From Halothiobacillaceae bacterium (GTDB lineage Bacteria; Pseudomonadota; Gammaproteobacteria; Halothiobacillales; Halothiobacillaceae): a stretch of 35,433 nt of DNA. How positions within the stretch are numbered: the first letter of the stretch is position 1; every line of letters begins with the position of its first letter. Below, piece by piece: positions 19,779 to 31,662 of this stretch. Where the stretch lies: the NCBI GenBank assembly GCA_006212015.1, contig SDAY01000010.1, positions 1 to 35,433 on the forward strand. The letters run 5' to 3'. The translations under genes and the position numbers were made by a program. The notes beneath the pieces are model-generated. The model did no database searches, was not told the DNA's origin, and was given only the letters and a program-made list of their open reading frames with translations.

Positions 19779-20486
19779 GTGGCCAACAACGATCCACGCA
19801 TTCTTGTTGCTCTTGATTATGCCGATCCCGCAGATGCGCTTTCTCTCGCTCAACGGCTCGATCCTTCGGCGTGTCGACTGAAGGTCGGCAAGGAACTTTT
19901 TACCCGCAGCGGCCCAGCCATGGTCGAGCAGCTCCACGAACTTGGCTTTCAGGTTTTCCTGGATCTCAAGTTCCACGACATTCCGCATACCGTCGCCCAG
20001 GCCGTCAAGTCGGCGGCATCACTCGGTGTCTGGATGGTGAATGTGCATGCCTTGGGCGGACGGCGCATGCTTGAGGCTGCGCGCGAGGCGCTGGAAGGTC
20101 ATGCCCAGCGCCCCAAACTGATCGCGGTCACCGTTCTCACAAGCATGGCCGAGGAGGACCTTCACGAGATGGGTCTGATGGGTAGCCCCGAGCATCATGT
20201 CGAACATTTGTCCGGACTTGCCCAGCAATCAGGTCTGGATGGCGTGGTCTGTTCCGCGCGGGAGGCGAACGATCTGCGCCGCTTGTGGGGGCCAGCGGGG
20301 CTTCTGGTGACACCGGGCGTTCGTCCGCGGGGGGCGGATGCCGGTGATCAGCGTCGGGTGGTTACGCCGGGAGAGGCGATTGCGCTGGGTTCGAGCTACC
20401 TCGTGATCGGGCGCCCCATCACCCAGGCGCCCGACCCTCTTGCCGCGCTGAAGGGTATCCGAATGGAAATCGGCGAGCCTAGCTGA
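19779..20486 (+). CDS. pyrF: orotidine 5'-phosphate decarboxylase
   Basis: It decarboxylates OMP to UMP, the last step of de novo pyrimidine synthesis. The 235 residues are normal length. Active-site residues are visible: Asp13 in VALDYAD, Lys35 in LKVGKELF, and Asp62-Lys64-Asp67 in [17 protein letters not shown] and VIGRPIT bind the phosphate. The start is GTG at 19779 with a strong GAGGAGAG five bases upstream. It stands between the ihfB terminator and the glycogen island and appears monocistronic. Confidence 0.96.
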   Translation: MANNDPRILVALDYADPADALSLAQRLDPSACRLKVGKELFTRSGPAMVEQLHELGFQVFLDLKFHDIPHTVAQAVKSAASLGVWMVNVHALGGRRMLEAAREALEGHAQRPKLIAVTVLTSMAEEDLHEMGLMGSPEHHVEHLSGLAQQSGLDGVVCSAREANDLRRLWGPAGLLVTPGVRPRGADAGDQRRVVTPGEAIALGSSYLVIGRPITQAPDPLAALKGIRMEIGEPS

Positions 20487-20509
20487 GGATACGCCGAACC
20501 CATACCCCA

Positions 20510-20564
20510 CCCCACTTGTGGGGGCTGCGCATCCCCTCCTACCCGCTCCCGCATGCGGGAGCGG
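20510..20564. repeat. palindromic elements between convergent pyrF and glgA
   Basis: CCCCA/TGGGG forms a small hairpin at 20510-20523, and a perfect 22-base palindrome occupies 20543-20564 (half-site CCGCTCCCGCA). They sit in the gap between convergent genes. No U-run follows either one. They look like REP-type intergenic repeats and may also serve as a boundary between the two transcripts. Confidence 0.6.
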
Positions 20565-20596
20565 AATGAATCAGCGTCTTCCTGAATAACCTTCGT

Positions 20597-22054
20597 TCAA
20601 TCCTTCAGCGCGCGGCGGTACAGTTCGATGTATTTCCGCGCACTGACCTCCCAGCTGAAGTCGGCCTGCATGCCGTTCTTCTGGATATCTTGCCAGTCAC
20701 GGGGTTTGCGGAAGTAGTTCAACGCCTCGCCGACGGCCCACAAGATCGCGCCCGGATCGAGGTGGCGCATCACGAAGCCATTGGCCTTGCCGTCCTTGAG
20801 GCTTTCTTTGGTGGTGTCGACGACCGTGTCGTTGAGGCCGCCCACGCCATGCACCATGGGCGGGGTGCCATAACGCAGGCTGTACATCTGATTCAGCCCG
20901 CAGGGTTCGAAGCGGGAGGGCATCAGGAAGACGTCGCTGCCCGCCTCGATGCGATGGGCCAAGCCCTCGTTATAGCCGATCCGCACATGCACCCGCCCCG
21001 GATGCCGCGCCATCAAGGCCGTGAAGCCTGCCTCAAGCGCCGGATCGCCGCTGCCGAGCATGGCGAGCTGAACCGGCATCTTCAGCATCGCGTCCGCGAC
21101 GTGCAGCACAAGATCCAGACCCTTCTGATCCACCATGCGGCCGACCATGCCGATCAGCATGGCCTCTTCATCGATATCCAGATCGAACTCCTGCTGGAGC
21201 GCATGCTTGTTGGCGAGCTTGCCATCCAGATGCTTCGCGTCGAATGGATGCGGAAGGGCTGGGTCGCATGCGGGGTCCCACTCCTGCGGGTCGATGCCGT
21301 TGAGGATGCCCACCACATCCTTGTGACGGTGGCGCAGCAGGCCGTCCAGGCCCGCGCCGAAGGCGTGGGTCTGGATTTCCCGGGCGTAGCTTGGACTGAC
21401 GGTGGTGATGAAGCGGGCTCCATTGATGCCCGCCTTGAGGCAGTTCATTTCACCCCAGTGCTCGACGCCGTCCGGTGTCCAGAGGTTCGCCGGCAGCTGC
21501 AGACGCTCGAACGTGCCCCTGTCGAAGACGCCCTGGTAGACCAGGTTGTGGATGGTGATCAGTCCGGGCGGGGCCTTGGGGTTCGGCGCGAGCAGGGCCA
21601 GCAGCAAGCCGGTTTGCCAGTCATTGGCATGAACGATATCCGGTTGCCAGTCCAGCACCGCCTCATCCAGCGCGATCAGTTCACAGACCCGGCTGAGCAG
21701 GGTGAAGCGGTCGGCGCTGTCCGGCCAGGCATGGCCATCGGGGCCGTTGTAGGGGTTGCCGGGTTGTTCGCTGAACATGGGGTGATCGATCAGGATCAGC
21801 GGAACCTTGCTGCCGGGGACCTGGGTCGCCAGCAGCTGGAATTCCCCGAAGGGCGCAAGGCGCATTTCGCACATGGGACGCCATGCACGCAGTTTTTTCA
21901 GCGTGTCCGCATAGCCGGGCATGACGATGCGGACATCGACGCCCTGGGCCCGCAAGGCCTGCGGCAGACTGCCCGAGACATCACCCAGTCCGCCCGTCTT
22001 CATCAACGGGTGGACCTCGGAGGAGGCGAACAGGACTTTCAAGGGTTGTTTCAT
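20597..22054 (-). CDS. glgA: glycogen synthase (ADP-glucose)
   Basis: It is a GT5-family synthase that transfers glucose from ADP-glucose to the non-reducing end of an alpha-1,4-glucan. The 485 residues are the usual size. KTGGL at 19-23 is the ADP-glucose-binding motif with the catalytic lysine, HANDWQTGLL follows at about 140, and the C-terminal domain has PSRFEPCGLNQMYSLRYGTPP with the conserved glutamate. The ATG at 22054 was chosen because it places KTGGL at the normal distance; a longer in-frame extension overlaps glgB and is not conserved. It lies 23 bases downstream of glgB, so glgB-glgA form a minus-strand operon. Confidence 0.95.
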   Translation of the reverse strand: MKQPLKVLFASSEVHPLMKTGGLGDVSGSLPQALRAQGVDVRIVMPGYADTLKKLRAWRPMCEMRLAPFGEFQLLATQVPGSKVPLILIDHPMFSEQPGNPYNGPDGHAWPDSADRFTLLSRVCELIALDEAVLDWQPDIVHANDWQTGLLLALLAPNPKAPPGLITIHNLVYQGVFDRGTFERLQLPANLWTPDGVEHWGEMNCLKAGINGARFITTVSPSYAREIQTHAFGAGLDGLLRHRHKDVVGILNGIDPQEWDPACDPALPHPFDAKHLDGKLANKHALQQEFDLDIDEEAMLIGMVGRMVDQKGLDLVLHVADAMLKMPVQLAMLGSGDPALEAGFTALMARHPGRVHVRIGYNEGLAHRIEAGSDVFLMPSRFEPCGLNQMYSLRYGTPPMVHGVGGLNDTVVDTTKESLKDGKANGFVMRHLDPGAILWAVGEALNYFRKPRDWQDIQKNGMQADFSWEVSARKYIELYRRALKD

Positions 22055-22077
22055 GGGATTGGCCTGGAGATGATCCC

Positions 22078-24234
22078 TTACACGCGCTGGAGCACCAGCG
22101 CGCCCAGCGGCGGCAGGGTCAGCACGATGGAGCAGGGCATGCCGCTCCATGAAACGTCTTCCGCCTCGGCCTCGACCAGGCCGACGTTGCTGCCGCCATA
22201 GACATCGGCGTCGGAGTTGAGGCGAACGCGATAGCGGCCCGGCTCCGGCACGCCGATGCGGTAACCGTCGCGCGGCACGGGGGTGAAGTTCAGCACGCAG
22301 ATCATCTGGCTGTCGCCATCCTGACGCATGTAGCTGAGGATGGAGCGGGCGGCGTCGCCGCAATCCAGCCAGTGGAAGCCGTTCCAGTCGAAATCGCGCT
22401 CATGCAGGGCGGGTTCCGAGGTGTAGAGCCGGTTCAGGTCGCCGATCAGTTTTTGCACGCCGCCGTGAAGCGGGAATTGGTTCACCCACCACTCCAGTTC
22501 GCCGGCGAAGGACCACTCGGGCACCTGGCCGAATTCGCAGCCCATGAACAGCAGCTTCTTGCCGGGATAGGTCCACATCATGCTGTAAAGCAGGCGCAGG
22601 TTGGCGAAACGCTGCCATTCGTCGCCGGGCATCTTGCCGACCATGGAGCCCTTGCCATGCACCACTTCATCGTGCGAGAAGGGCAGGACGAAGTTTTCGC
22701 TGAAGGCGTACAGCAGGCCGAAGGTCAGTTCGTTGTGGTGATGCTGCCGGTGGATGGGCTCCTTGCTCATGTAGCTGAGCGTGTCGTGCATCCAGCCCAT
22801 GTTCCATTTCATGCTGAAACCCAGTCCGCCCATATCCGTGGGCTTGGTCACAGCAGGGAAGGCGGTGGATTCTTCGGCGATCACCACGGCACCGGGGAAG
22901 CGGCCATGCACCACGCGGTTCAGTTCGCGCAGGAATTCGATCGCCTCGAGGTTCTCCTTGCCGCCGTACTGGTTGGGCAACCAGTCATGCGGGTCGCGGG
23001 AGTAATCGAGGTAGACCATCGAGGCGACGGCATCGACGCGCAAGCCGTCGAGGTGGAACTCCTCCAGCCAGTTGACGGCGGAGGCGAGCAGGAAGTTGCG
23101 CACCTCGTTGCGGCCGTAGTTGAAGATGTAGGTGCCCCAGTCGCGATGCTCGCCACGGCGTGGGTCGGCGTGTTCATAGAGCGGCGTGCCGTCGAAACGG
23201 GCGATGGCCCATTCGTCCTTCGGGAAGTGCCCCGGCGCCCAGTCAAGCAGCACGCCGATGCCGTTCTGGTGGCAATGGTCGACGAAGTAGCGGAAATCGT
23301 CCGGCGTGCCGAAGCGGCTGGTCGGCGCGAAATAGCCGGTGGTCTGATAGCCCCAGGAGTCATCCAGCGGGTGCTCGGTGACCGGCAGCAGCTCGATGTG
23401 GGTGAAGCCGAGCGGCTTGAGGTAGTCGACCAGCTGATGGGCGAGGGTGCGGTAATCGAGAAAACCACCGTCCTCGCGACGGCGCCAGGAGCCGAGATGG
23501 ACTTCATAGATCGACATCGGTCGATTCAGCCAGCCCTCCTTGCCGCGTTGTTCCATCCAGGAACCATCCGTCCACTGGTGCGCTCTTTGGGGCGCGACGC
23601 GGGCGGCGGTGCCCGGGCGGTGCTCGAACCATGAACCGTAGGGGTCGGTCTTCACCAGGATGTTGCCGCTGTCACGATTGCGGATCTCGAATTTATAGAG
23701 ATCGCCCGCGACCAGACCGGGAATGAATAGCTCCCAAATGCCGCTGTCGCCGCGACCACGCATCATGTGACGGCGACCGTCCCACTGGTTGAAGTCGCCG
23801 ACGACACTCACGCGCTCCGCATTGGGCGCCCAGACACCGAACAGCACGCCGGAAACGCCATCCGCTTCATGCGGGTGCGCCCCCAGCATGCGGTAGGCAT
23901 GCCAGTGACGGCCTTCGCCGAACAGGTAGAGATCAAGCTCACCAAGCTGCGCGGCGAAGCTGTAGGGATCGATGACCTCGAAGGCATGGCCGCCATGATC
24001 CACGCAGTGCAGGGTGTAGTGGGTGGGGATTTCGCTGTCCGAGCCCTCCCATTGCCATAGGCCGCGCTCATCGACCCGATCCATGGCCGGTCCCTTCGTG
24101 CCGACATGGACGGACTTGGCCTGGGGCAACAAAGCACGTATGCAGGCCCAGCCTTCCTTCAGCGGGTGACGGCCCAAGAGGCTGAACGGGTCGTGGTGAC
24201 GGCCTTCCAGAAGGCGAATGATCGACTGATCCAT
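22078..24234 (-). CDS. glgB: 1,4-alpha-glucan branching enzyme
   Basis: It cuts alpha-1,4 chains and re-attaches them by alpha-1,6 links to branch glycogen (GH13). The 718 residues comprise two N-terminal beta-sandwich regions (CBM48-type, to about 220), the catalytic barrel and a C-terminal amylase beta-domain. The catalytic triad is nucleophile Asp401 (in [10 protein letters not shown]), acid Glu454 (in IAEES) and Asp522 (in [10 protein letters not shown]), at the same relative spacing as in E. coli GlgB. The ATG at 24234 has AGGGAG nine bases upstream; the in-frame extension to 24306 would run through the regulatory gap and is not conserved. It is first in the glgB-glgA operon. Confidence 0.96.
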   Translation of the reverse strand: MDQSIIRLLEGRHHDPFSLLGRHPLKEGWACIRALLPQAKSVHVGTKGPAMDRVDERGLWQWEGSDSEIPTHYTLHCVDHGGHAFEVIDPYSFAAQLGELDLYLFGEGRHWHAYRMLGAHPHEADGVSGVLFGVWAPNAERVSVVGDFNQWDGRRHMMRGRGDSGIWELFIPGLVAGDLYKFEIRNRDSGNILVKTDPYGSWFEHRPGTAARVAPQRAHQWTDGSWMEQRGKEGWLNRPMSIYEVHLGSWRRREDGGFLDYRTLAHQLVDYLKPLGFTHIELLPVTEHPLDDSWGYQTTGYFAPTSRFGTPDDFRYFVDHCHQNGIGVLLDWAPGHFPKDEWAIARFDGTPLYEHADPRRGEHRDWGTYIFNYGRNEVRNFLLASAVNWLEEFHLDGLRVDAVASMVYLDYSRDPHDWLPNQYGGKENLEAIEFLRELNRVVHGRFPGAVVIAEESTAFPAVTKPTDMGGLGFSMKWNMGWMHDTLSYMSKEPIHRQHHHNELTFGLLYAFSENFVLPFSHDEVVHGKGSMVGKMPGDEWQRFANLRLLYSMMWTYPGKKLLFMGCEFGQVPEWSFAGELEWWVNQFPLHGGVQKLIGDLNRLYTSEPALHERDFDWNGFHWLDCGDAARSILSYMRQDGDSQMICVLNFTPVPRDGYRIGVPEPGRYRVRLNSDADVYGGSNVGLVEAEAEDVSWSGMPCSIVLTLPPLGALVLQRV

Positions 24235-24308
24235 GAGATCTCCCTGCGTGCTTTTTTGCAGTGGTTTTTTAACAGACAACGGGCATAGTATAGGGGGCAG
24301 GCCCATTT

Positions 24309-24336
24309 AAAAAATGGTCTTTACCGATAAGACCAT
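24309..24336 (-). promoter_or_regulatory. hairpin with U-run in the glgB/glgC divergent region
   Basis: ATGGTCTT (24314-24321) and AAGACCAT (24329-24336) form an 8-bp stem with a 7-base loop, 20 bases before the glgC ATG. Read on the minus strand it is followed by six Ts, the form of an intrinsic terminator, upstream of glgB. On the plus strand it would sit in the glgC leader. TATACT (24292-24287, minus) is a possible glgB -10 with no good -35. The 122-base gap 24235-24356 shows nothing else I can support. Confidence 0.45.
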
Positions 24337-24356
24337 CGTGCATAAGGAGCGAGGAA

Positions 24357-25628
24357 ATGCAAATCGAACAGCCGCAACGCCTAGTCAGCAGGATCACGCG
24401 CGATACGCTCGCCCTTGTTCTCGCCGGAGGTCGAGGCTCGCGCCTCAAGCAATTGACCGATTGGCGGGCCAAGCCTGGCGTACCGTTTGGCGGCAAATTC
24501 CGCATCATCGACTTCCCTCTTTCCAACTGCGTCAACTCGGGCATCCGCCGCATCGGCGTGCTGACGCAATACAAGGCTCATTCGCTGATTCGCCATATCC
24601 AGCTGGGGTGGAGCAACTCCAACCCGGCGATGGGGGAGTTCATTGAATTGCTCCCGGCGCAGCAGCGGGTTGACGACAAATCCTGGTACGCGGGCACGGC
24701 TGACGCGGTGTATCAGAACATCGACATCATTCGCTCCCACAATCCCGAATACGTGCTGATCCTGGCGGGCGATCACATCTACAAGATGGATTACGGCCTC
24801 ATGTTGGCCTATCACGTCGAGAAAGAGGCCGACATGACCATCGGCTGCCTGCAGGTGCCGGTGGACGAGGCCAGGGCCTTTGGCGTGATGGGCATCGAGG
24901 AGGATGGCCGCGTCCTCAACTTCAAGGAAAAGCCGGACAATCCCGATTCGATTCCCGGCCAGCCTGGAACCGCGCTGGCCTCGATGGGCATCTATGTCTT
25001 CAATACCAAGTTCCTGTACGAGCAGCTGATCCGCGATGCGGATGACAAGCAGTCCGAGCATGATTTCGGCAAGAACATCATTCCGTCGGTGATCGACACA
25101 TACCGCGTCTATGCCTATCCGTACCGCGACGTGCAGAGCGGCAGGCAGAGCTACTGGCGCGACGTGGGGACGGTGGACTCCTACTGGGCCGCCAACCTCG
25201 AACTGATCGGCGTCACCCCGGACCTCAACCTGTATGACAAGGACTGGCCCATCTGGACCCACCAGGAACAGCTGCCGCCCGCCAAGTTCGTGTTCGATGA
25301 CGAGGACCGTCGCGGCATGGCGGTCGATTCCATGGTTTCGGGCGGGTGCATCATTTCCGGCGCGATCGTGCGCCATTCCCTGCTGTTTTCCAACGTGGTG
25401 GTCAACGCGGGCGCCAGCGTGCAGGACAGCGTGATTCTTCCGAATGTCACCGTGGGCGAGGGCGCGCGTATCCGCAAGGCCGTCCTGGACAAGGGCTGCG
25501 TCATTCCGGCGGGCATGGTGATCGGCGAAGACCACGCCGAAGATCGCAAGCGCTTCGAGGTCAGCCCGGGTGGGGTCGTGCTGGTCACGCCCGAAATGCT
25601 GGACCAGCAGCTGCACTACGTACGATGA
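24357..25628 (+). CDS. glgC: glucose-1-phosphate adenylyltransferase
   Basis: It makes ADP-glucose from ATP and glucose-1-phosphate, the regulated first step of bacterial glycogen synthesis. The 423 residues show the nucleotide loop [24 protein letters not shown], and Lys39 in RAKPG, which aligns with the fructose-1,6-bisphosphate activator-site lysine of E. coli Glg[13 protein letters not shown] and [11 protein letters not shown] follow, and the C-terminal third is a left-handed beta-helix with hexapeptide-like repeats. Allosteric control by sugar phosphates and AMP is expected from the family. GGAGCGAGGAA precedes the ATG. It diverges from glgB and leads glgC-GH57-malQ. Confidence 0.96.
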   Translation: MQIEQPQRLVSRITRDTLALVLAGGRGSRLKQLTDWRAKPGVPFGGKFRIIDFPLSNCVNSGIRRIGVLTQYKAHSLIRHIQLGWSNSNPAMGEFIELLPAQQRVDDKSWYAGTADAVYQNIDIIRSHNPEYVLILAGDHIYKMDYGLMLAYHVEKEADMTIGCLQVPVDEARAFGVMGIEEDGRVLNFKEKPDNPDSIPGQPGTALASMGIYVFNTKFLYEQLIRDADDKQSEHDFGKNIIPSVIDTYRVYAYPYRDVQSGRQSYWRDVGTVDSYWAANLELIGVTPDLNLYDKDWPIWTHQEQLPPAKFVFDDEDRRGMAVDSMVSGGCIISGAIVRHSLLFSNVVVNAGASVQDSVILPNVTVGEGARIRKAVLDKGCVIPAGMVIGEDHAEDRKRFEVSPGGVVLVTPEMLDQQLHYVR

Positions 25629-25638
25629 GGTTTGAACG

Positions 25639-27333
25639 ATGAGGCCGCGTCTCAATGTAGTGCTGATGTGGCACATGCATCAGCCCGAATACCGTGATCC
25701 CTTCAGTGGCGAATACCAGCGTCCGTGGACTTACCTGCACGCGCTGAAGGACTACGTGGATATGGCGGCGCATCTCGAGGCCCATCCCAAGGCCCGTGCC
25801 GTAGTCAATTTCGTGCCCATCCTGCTCGAACAGATCGAAGATTACGCCATCGCGCTCAAGGAGCATCTTGCGGTCAATGCGCCGCTACCGGACCCCTTGC
25901 TGAGGGCCCTGGCCTCAAGCCAGGCCCCTCAAGGCGAGGAGGATCGGGCCGAGCTGATCGAAACCTGTCTGCGTGCGCATGAGCAACGCCTGATAAAGCG
26001 CTTTGCGCCCTATGCCGAGCTTGCGGGCATGGCCCGTGATTTCCTCAAGAAACCGAATGAACTTCGCTATCTGTCCGACAGTTTCTTTGCCGACCTGACC
26101 GTCTGGTACCACCTGGCGTGGCTGGGTGAAACGGTTCGTCGTCAGGATATCCGTGCCCGTACGCTCATACACAAGGGACGCGGGTTCGATGCGGCAGACC
26201 GGCGCCTGCTGCTGGAATTGATCGCCGACCTGGTCGGGGGCGTTCTTGGGCGTTATCGCCATCTGGCCGATTGCGGTCAGGTCGAACTCAGCATGACGCC
26301 CTATGCCCATCCCATCATGCCCCTTCTTCTGGATATCACCTCCGCTCGGGAGGCGTGGCCGGAGGTCAAGCTGCCGGACGAGGTCGTCTATCCGGGGGGC
26401 GAGGAGCGTGTGCGCTGGCATTTGGACGAGGGCTTCCGGGTATTCGAGCGATTCTTCGGCCGTCGTCCGATGGGATGCTGGCCATCCGAGGGCAGCCTGA
26501 GCGAACAGACCCTGCCGCTTTTGCGCGAGGCCGGTTTTGAATGGTGCGCCACGGGCAGTCAGGTGTTGCACCACAGCCTTCGTGCAAGTGGCTTGCACGA
26601 GCGCTACCAGCACTGCCTGCATCGCTTCTACGCGATGGACGACGACGGCTTGACCCTGTTCTTCCGTGACGATGGACTGTCCGATCTGATTGGATTCAAG
26701 TATGCCGACTGGCATGCGGATCATGCCGTCGATGATCTCATCGGCCATCTCGTGAAGATCGCCGACGCCTGTCATGACGGCCCATATGTCGCGTCCATCA
26801 TCATGGATGGCGAGAACGCCTGGGAGTACTACCCCGAGAACGGGTTTTATCTGCTGGACGCGCTTTATCGGCGCCTGGCCGAACATCCCCGCCTGCGCCT
26901 GACCACCTTCCAGGACCTGCTTGAAGAGGCGCCCCCGCGAACGCCTCTCACGAGCCTTGTGGCCGGAAGCTGGGTTTATGGCACCTTTTCGACCTGGATT
27001 GGTGAAAAGGACAAGAATCGTGGCTGGGAGCTTTTGATCGATGCCAAGAAGACCTATGACCGCGTGATGGCCAGCGGGCGCCTGAGCACCATGGAGCAAC
27101 GGACGGCTGAGCGCCAACTCGGCATTTGCGAAGGCTCGGACTGGTTCTGGTGGTTCGGCGACTACAACCCCTCCGAGGCCGTCAGGGACTTCGAACGGCT
27201 CTATCGCCTGCATCTGCGACGTCTTTACGAACTTCTTGGAGAAAGGCCGCCCGCTGCCCTGGATCAAGTGCTGGCGAAGGGGCATGGTGATCCATCCATG
27301 GGTGGCGTCATGCGCACCGGGCAGGGCAGTTGA
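25639..27333 (+). CDS. GH57 family alpha-glucan-active glycoside hydrolase/transferase
   Basis: It has 564 residues and belongs to GH57, whose members include alpha-amylases, amylopullulanases, 4-alpha-glucanotransferases and branching enzymes. Motif 1 HMHQPEY is at about 12-18. The catalytic nucleophile is Glu284 in GCWPSEGSLSE and the acid/base is Asp390 in IIMDGENAWEYY; both residues expected of an active GH57 are present. There is no signal peptide, so it acts in the cytoplasm. It starts ten bases after the glgC stop (GAGG upstream) and its stop overlaps malQ, so it belongs to the glycogen operon. It probably trims or remodels glycogen or malto-oligosaccharides. The exact activity cannot be read from the motifs; no glgX is nearby. 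Confidence 0.88.
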   Translation: MRPRLNVVLMWHMHQPEYRDPFSGEYQRPWTYLHALKDYVDMAAHLEAHPKARAVVNFVPILLEQIEDYAIALKEHLAVNAPLPDPLLRALASSQAPQGEEDRAELIETCLRAHEQRLIKRFAPYAELAGMARDFLKKPNELRYLSDSFFADLTVWYHLAWLGETVRRQDIRARTLIHKGRGFDAADRRLLLELIADLVGGVLGRYRHLADCGQVELSMTPYAHPIMPLLLDITSAREAWPEVKLPDEVVYPGGEERVRWHLDEGFRVFERFFGRRPMGCWPSEGSLSEQTLPLLREAGFEWCATGSQVLHHSLRASGLHERYQHCLHRFYAMDDDGLTLFFRDDGLSDLIGFKYADWHADHAVDDLIGHLVKIADACHDGPYVASIIMDGENAWEYYPENGFYLLDALYRRLAEHPRLRLTTFQDLLEEAPPRTPLTSLVAGSWVYGTFSTWIGEKDKNRGWELLIDAKKTYDRVMASGRLSTMEQRTAERQLGICEGSDWFWWFGDYNPSEAVRDFERLYRLHLRRLYELLGERPPAALDQVLAKGHGDPSMGGVMRTGQGS

Positions 27334-28793
27334 TGGGCGCGGCCATTCCTGCCGCACTTGCGCACCGTCGCGCGGGTATCCTTCTTCATCCGACCTCATT
27401 GCCCGGTCCCGGGGCCATGGGCACCCTGGGCAGGCATGCTCGTCACTTCATCGACAGGCTCAAGGCCTGCGGCGTAACCCTCTGGCAGATGCTTCCGCTT
27501 GGACCGACCCACGCGGATGGCTCGCCGTACCAGTGCCTGTCGTCCCATGCGGGGCATCCGGGGCTCATCGATCTCGAGCTTCTTCGTGAGGATGGTTGGC
27601 TCGTCGCATCCGAGCATTCCTTGAAGGCGGCCTTCGAGGGGTTCGTACGGCATGCCGGGGCGGGGGAGCGGAAAGCGTTTTCTTCATTTCTCGAGGAAGA
27701 ATCGGCCTGGCTAGAAGATTACGCCCTGTTCGTTGCCATACGCGAGCAGCAGGGCTGTCGTGCCTGGCTCGACTGGCCTGATGCATTGCGGGAGAGGGAT
27801 GAGCATGCCCTGCGCAAGGCAAGGGTCGATCTGCATGAGCGCATCGACCAGGTTCGGTTCGAGCAGTTCGTTTTCTTTCGTCAGTGGCGCGCCCTGCGGG
27901 ACTACGCTCATGCGGCGAACGTCCTGCTCTTTGGCGATATGCCCATCTACGTTGCGCATGACAGTGCCGAGGTCTGGGCGCGGCCCGACCTCTTTACGGT
28001 CGACGAGCATGGTCATGCGTACGAGGTGGCGGGTGTGCCGCCGGACTACTTCTCGGCCACCGGCCAGCGCTGGGGCAATCCGCTCTATCGATGGGAAAGA
28101 CATGAAGCGGATGGATTCGCCTGGTGGAAGGCGCGTTTCGCCACCCAGCTGAAGTTGTTCGATCTTGTCCGTATCGATCACTTTCGAGGCATTGAGGCCT
28201 ACTGGTCCATTCCGTCCGAGTGCGAGACGGCCATGAACGGGCAGTGGGTCAAGGCGCCGGGCGATGAGCTCTTGACTGCCCTGAACGAACACTTCGGCAG
28301 CTTGCCCGTGGTGGCCGAGGATCTCGGGATCATCACGGAGGAGGTGACGGCGTTGCGCCAGAGGCATGGCTTGCCGGGCATGCGCATCCTTCAGTTCGCC
28401 TTCGATGGCGGGGCCGATAATCCCTATCTTCCCCACAACCACACCCAGGACAGCGTGGTCTACACCGGGACACATGACAACGACACCACGCTTGGCTGGT
28501 GGAATGGCCTTGAACTCGTGGATCGGGAGCATGTGCTGAGTTATATGGGCGAACCTGTCGAACCGATGCCCTGGGCCTTGATCAGGCTGGCGCTGGAGTC
28601 CGTTGCCAACCTCGTCATCATCCCGCTCCAGGACATCATGGAACTGGGCGCCGAAGCCCGCATGAATACGCCAGGCACCACGGAAGGCAACTGGGCATGG
28701 CGCTTCGAGTGGTCCCAATGGAGCGCCGCGCAGTCCGAAAAGTTCGGAAGCGAAGTGGAACTCTATGGTCGGCTTGTCATGCCTGATGCCTGA
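27333..28793 (+). CDS. malQ: 4-alpha-glucanotransferase (amylomaltase)
   Basis: It is a GH77 enzyme that moves alpha-1,4-glucan segments between chains, recycling short malto-oligosaccharides. The 486 residues are normal for the bacterial short form without the extra N-terminal domain of enteric MalQ. The N-terminus has RRAGILLHPTSLPGP and SPYQCLSS; catalytic residues are Asp282 (IDHFRGIEAYW), Glu329 (VAEDLGII) and Asp382 (THDNDTTLGWW). The ATG overlaps the GH57 stop by one base (TGATG); a TTG three bases upstream is less likely. It ends the glgC-GH57-malQ operon and faces glgP. Confidence 0.95.
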   Translation: MGAAIPAALAHRRAGILLHPTSLPGPGAMGTLGRHARHFIDRLKACGVTLWQMLPLGPTHADGSPYQCLSSHAGHPGLIDLELLREDGWLVASEHSLKAAFEGFVRHAGAGERKAFSSFLEEESAWLEDYALFVAIREQQGCRAWLDWPDALRERDEHALRKARVDLHERIDQVRFEQFVFFRQWRALRDYAHAANVLLFGDMPIYVAHDSAEVWARPDLFTVDEHGHAYEVAGVPPDYFSATGQRWGNPLYRWERHEADGFAWWKARFATQLKLFDLVRIDHFRGIEAYWSIPSECETAMNGQWVKAPGDELLTALNEHFGSLPVVAEDLGIITEEVTALRQRHGLPGMRILQFAFDGGADNPYLPHNHTQDSVVYTGTHDNDTTLGWWNGLELVDREHVLSYMGEPVEPMPWALIRLALESVANLVIIPLQDIMELGAEARMNTPGTTEGNWAWRFEWSQWSAAQSEKFGSEVELYGRLVMPDA

Positions 28794-28820
28794 ATGACAC
28801 GTTCATGCGCTGTTGAAACA

Positions 28821-28849
28821 GAAAGGGGGGCACGGCCCCCCTCTCCTTT
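28821..28849. terminator. hairpin between convergent malQ and glgP
   Basis: GGGGGG (28825-28830) pairs with CCCCCC (28836-28841) around a five-base loop. Flanks are TCTCCTTTG on the plus strand and TTTCTGTTT on the minus strand, so it may terminate both converging transcripts, imperfectly in each direction. Confidence 0.6.
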
Positions 28850-28867
28850 GTGCGGGCTGTCAAACCA

Positions 28868-31426
<2,559 letters not shown>

Positions 31427-31500
31427 GAGCTTGATCCTGTGTTGAAATGCCTGAACCTATTCTTGGCGCAAAAAAATGAAGAATCAATGAGAAATATCGC

Positions 31501-31527
31501 TAAAGGTATTCCGCAGGGGGTCGATAC
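31501..31527 (+). promoter_or_regulatory. distal sigma28 (FliA)-like promoter of fliC
   Basis: TAAAGGTA (31501-31508; six of eight to TAAAGTTT) is followed after exactly 11 bases by GTCGATAC (31520-31527; six of eight to GCCGATAA). Both boxes and the spacer fit the enterobacterial sigma28 consensus. It is weaker in its -10 than the proximal site. Confidence 0.4.
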
Positions 31528-31576
31528 AGGTCTCGAAGGCGAAATCCGGAACGAAAAAAATCCTCAAAAGAGGGCT

Positions 31577-31602
31577 CAAGGTTTCCGGAAGGCCGCCGAC
31601 AA
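31577..31602 (+). promoter_or_regulatory. proximal sigma28 (FliA) promoter of fliC
   Basis: CAAGGTTT (31577-31584; six of eight to TAAAGTTT) and GCCGACAA (31595-31602; seven of eight to GCCGATAA) are separated by ten bases, one short of the usual 11. It lies about 60 bases before the flagellin start, the expected place for a class 3 flagellar promoter. Confidence 0.7.
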
Positions 31603-31662
31603 CAAGGGCGAGAACGAAATTCAACCGCGCAACAGCGCACTCTTCGAGAAGGGGATCTAGCC

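Noticed and set aside
20690-22201. 503-codon plus-strand open frame opposite glgA
   Set aside because: It is a shadow of glgA, whose KTGGL motif and length are clear.
24235-24306. Longer glgB start at 24306
   Set aside because: The extension would cover the divergent regulatory gap and is unlike GlgB N-termini; ATG 24234 has a good Shine-Dalgarno.
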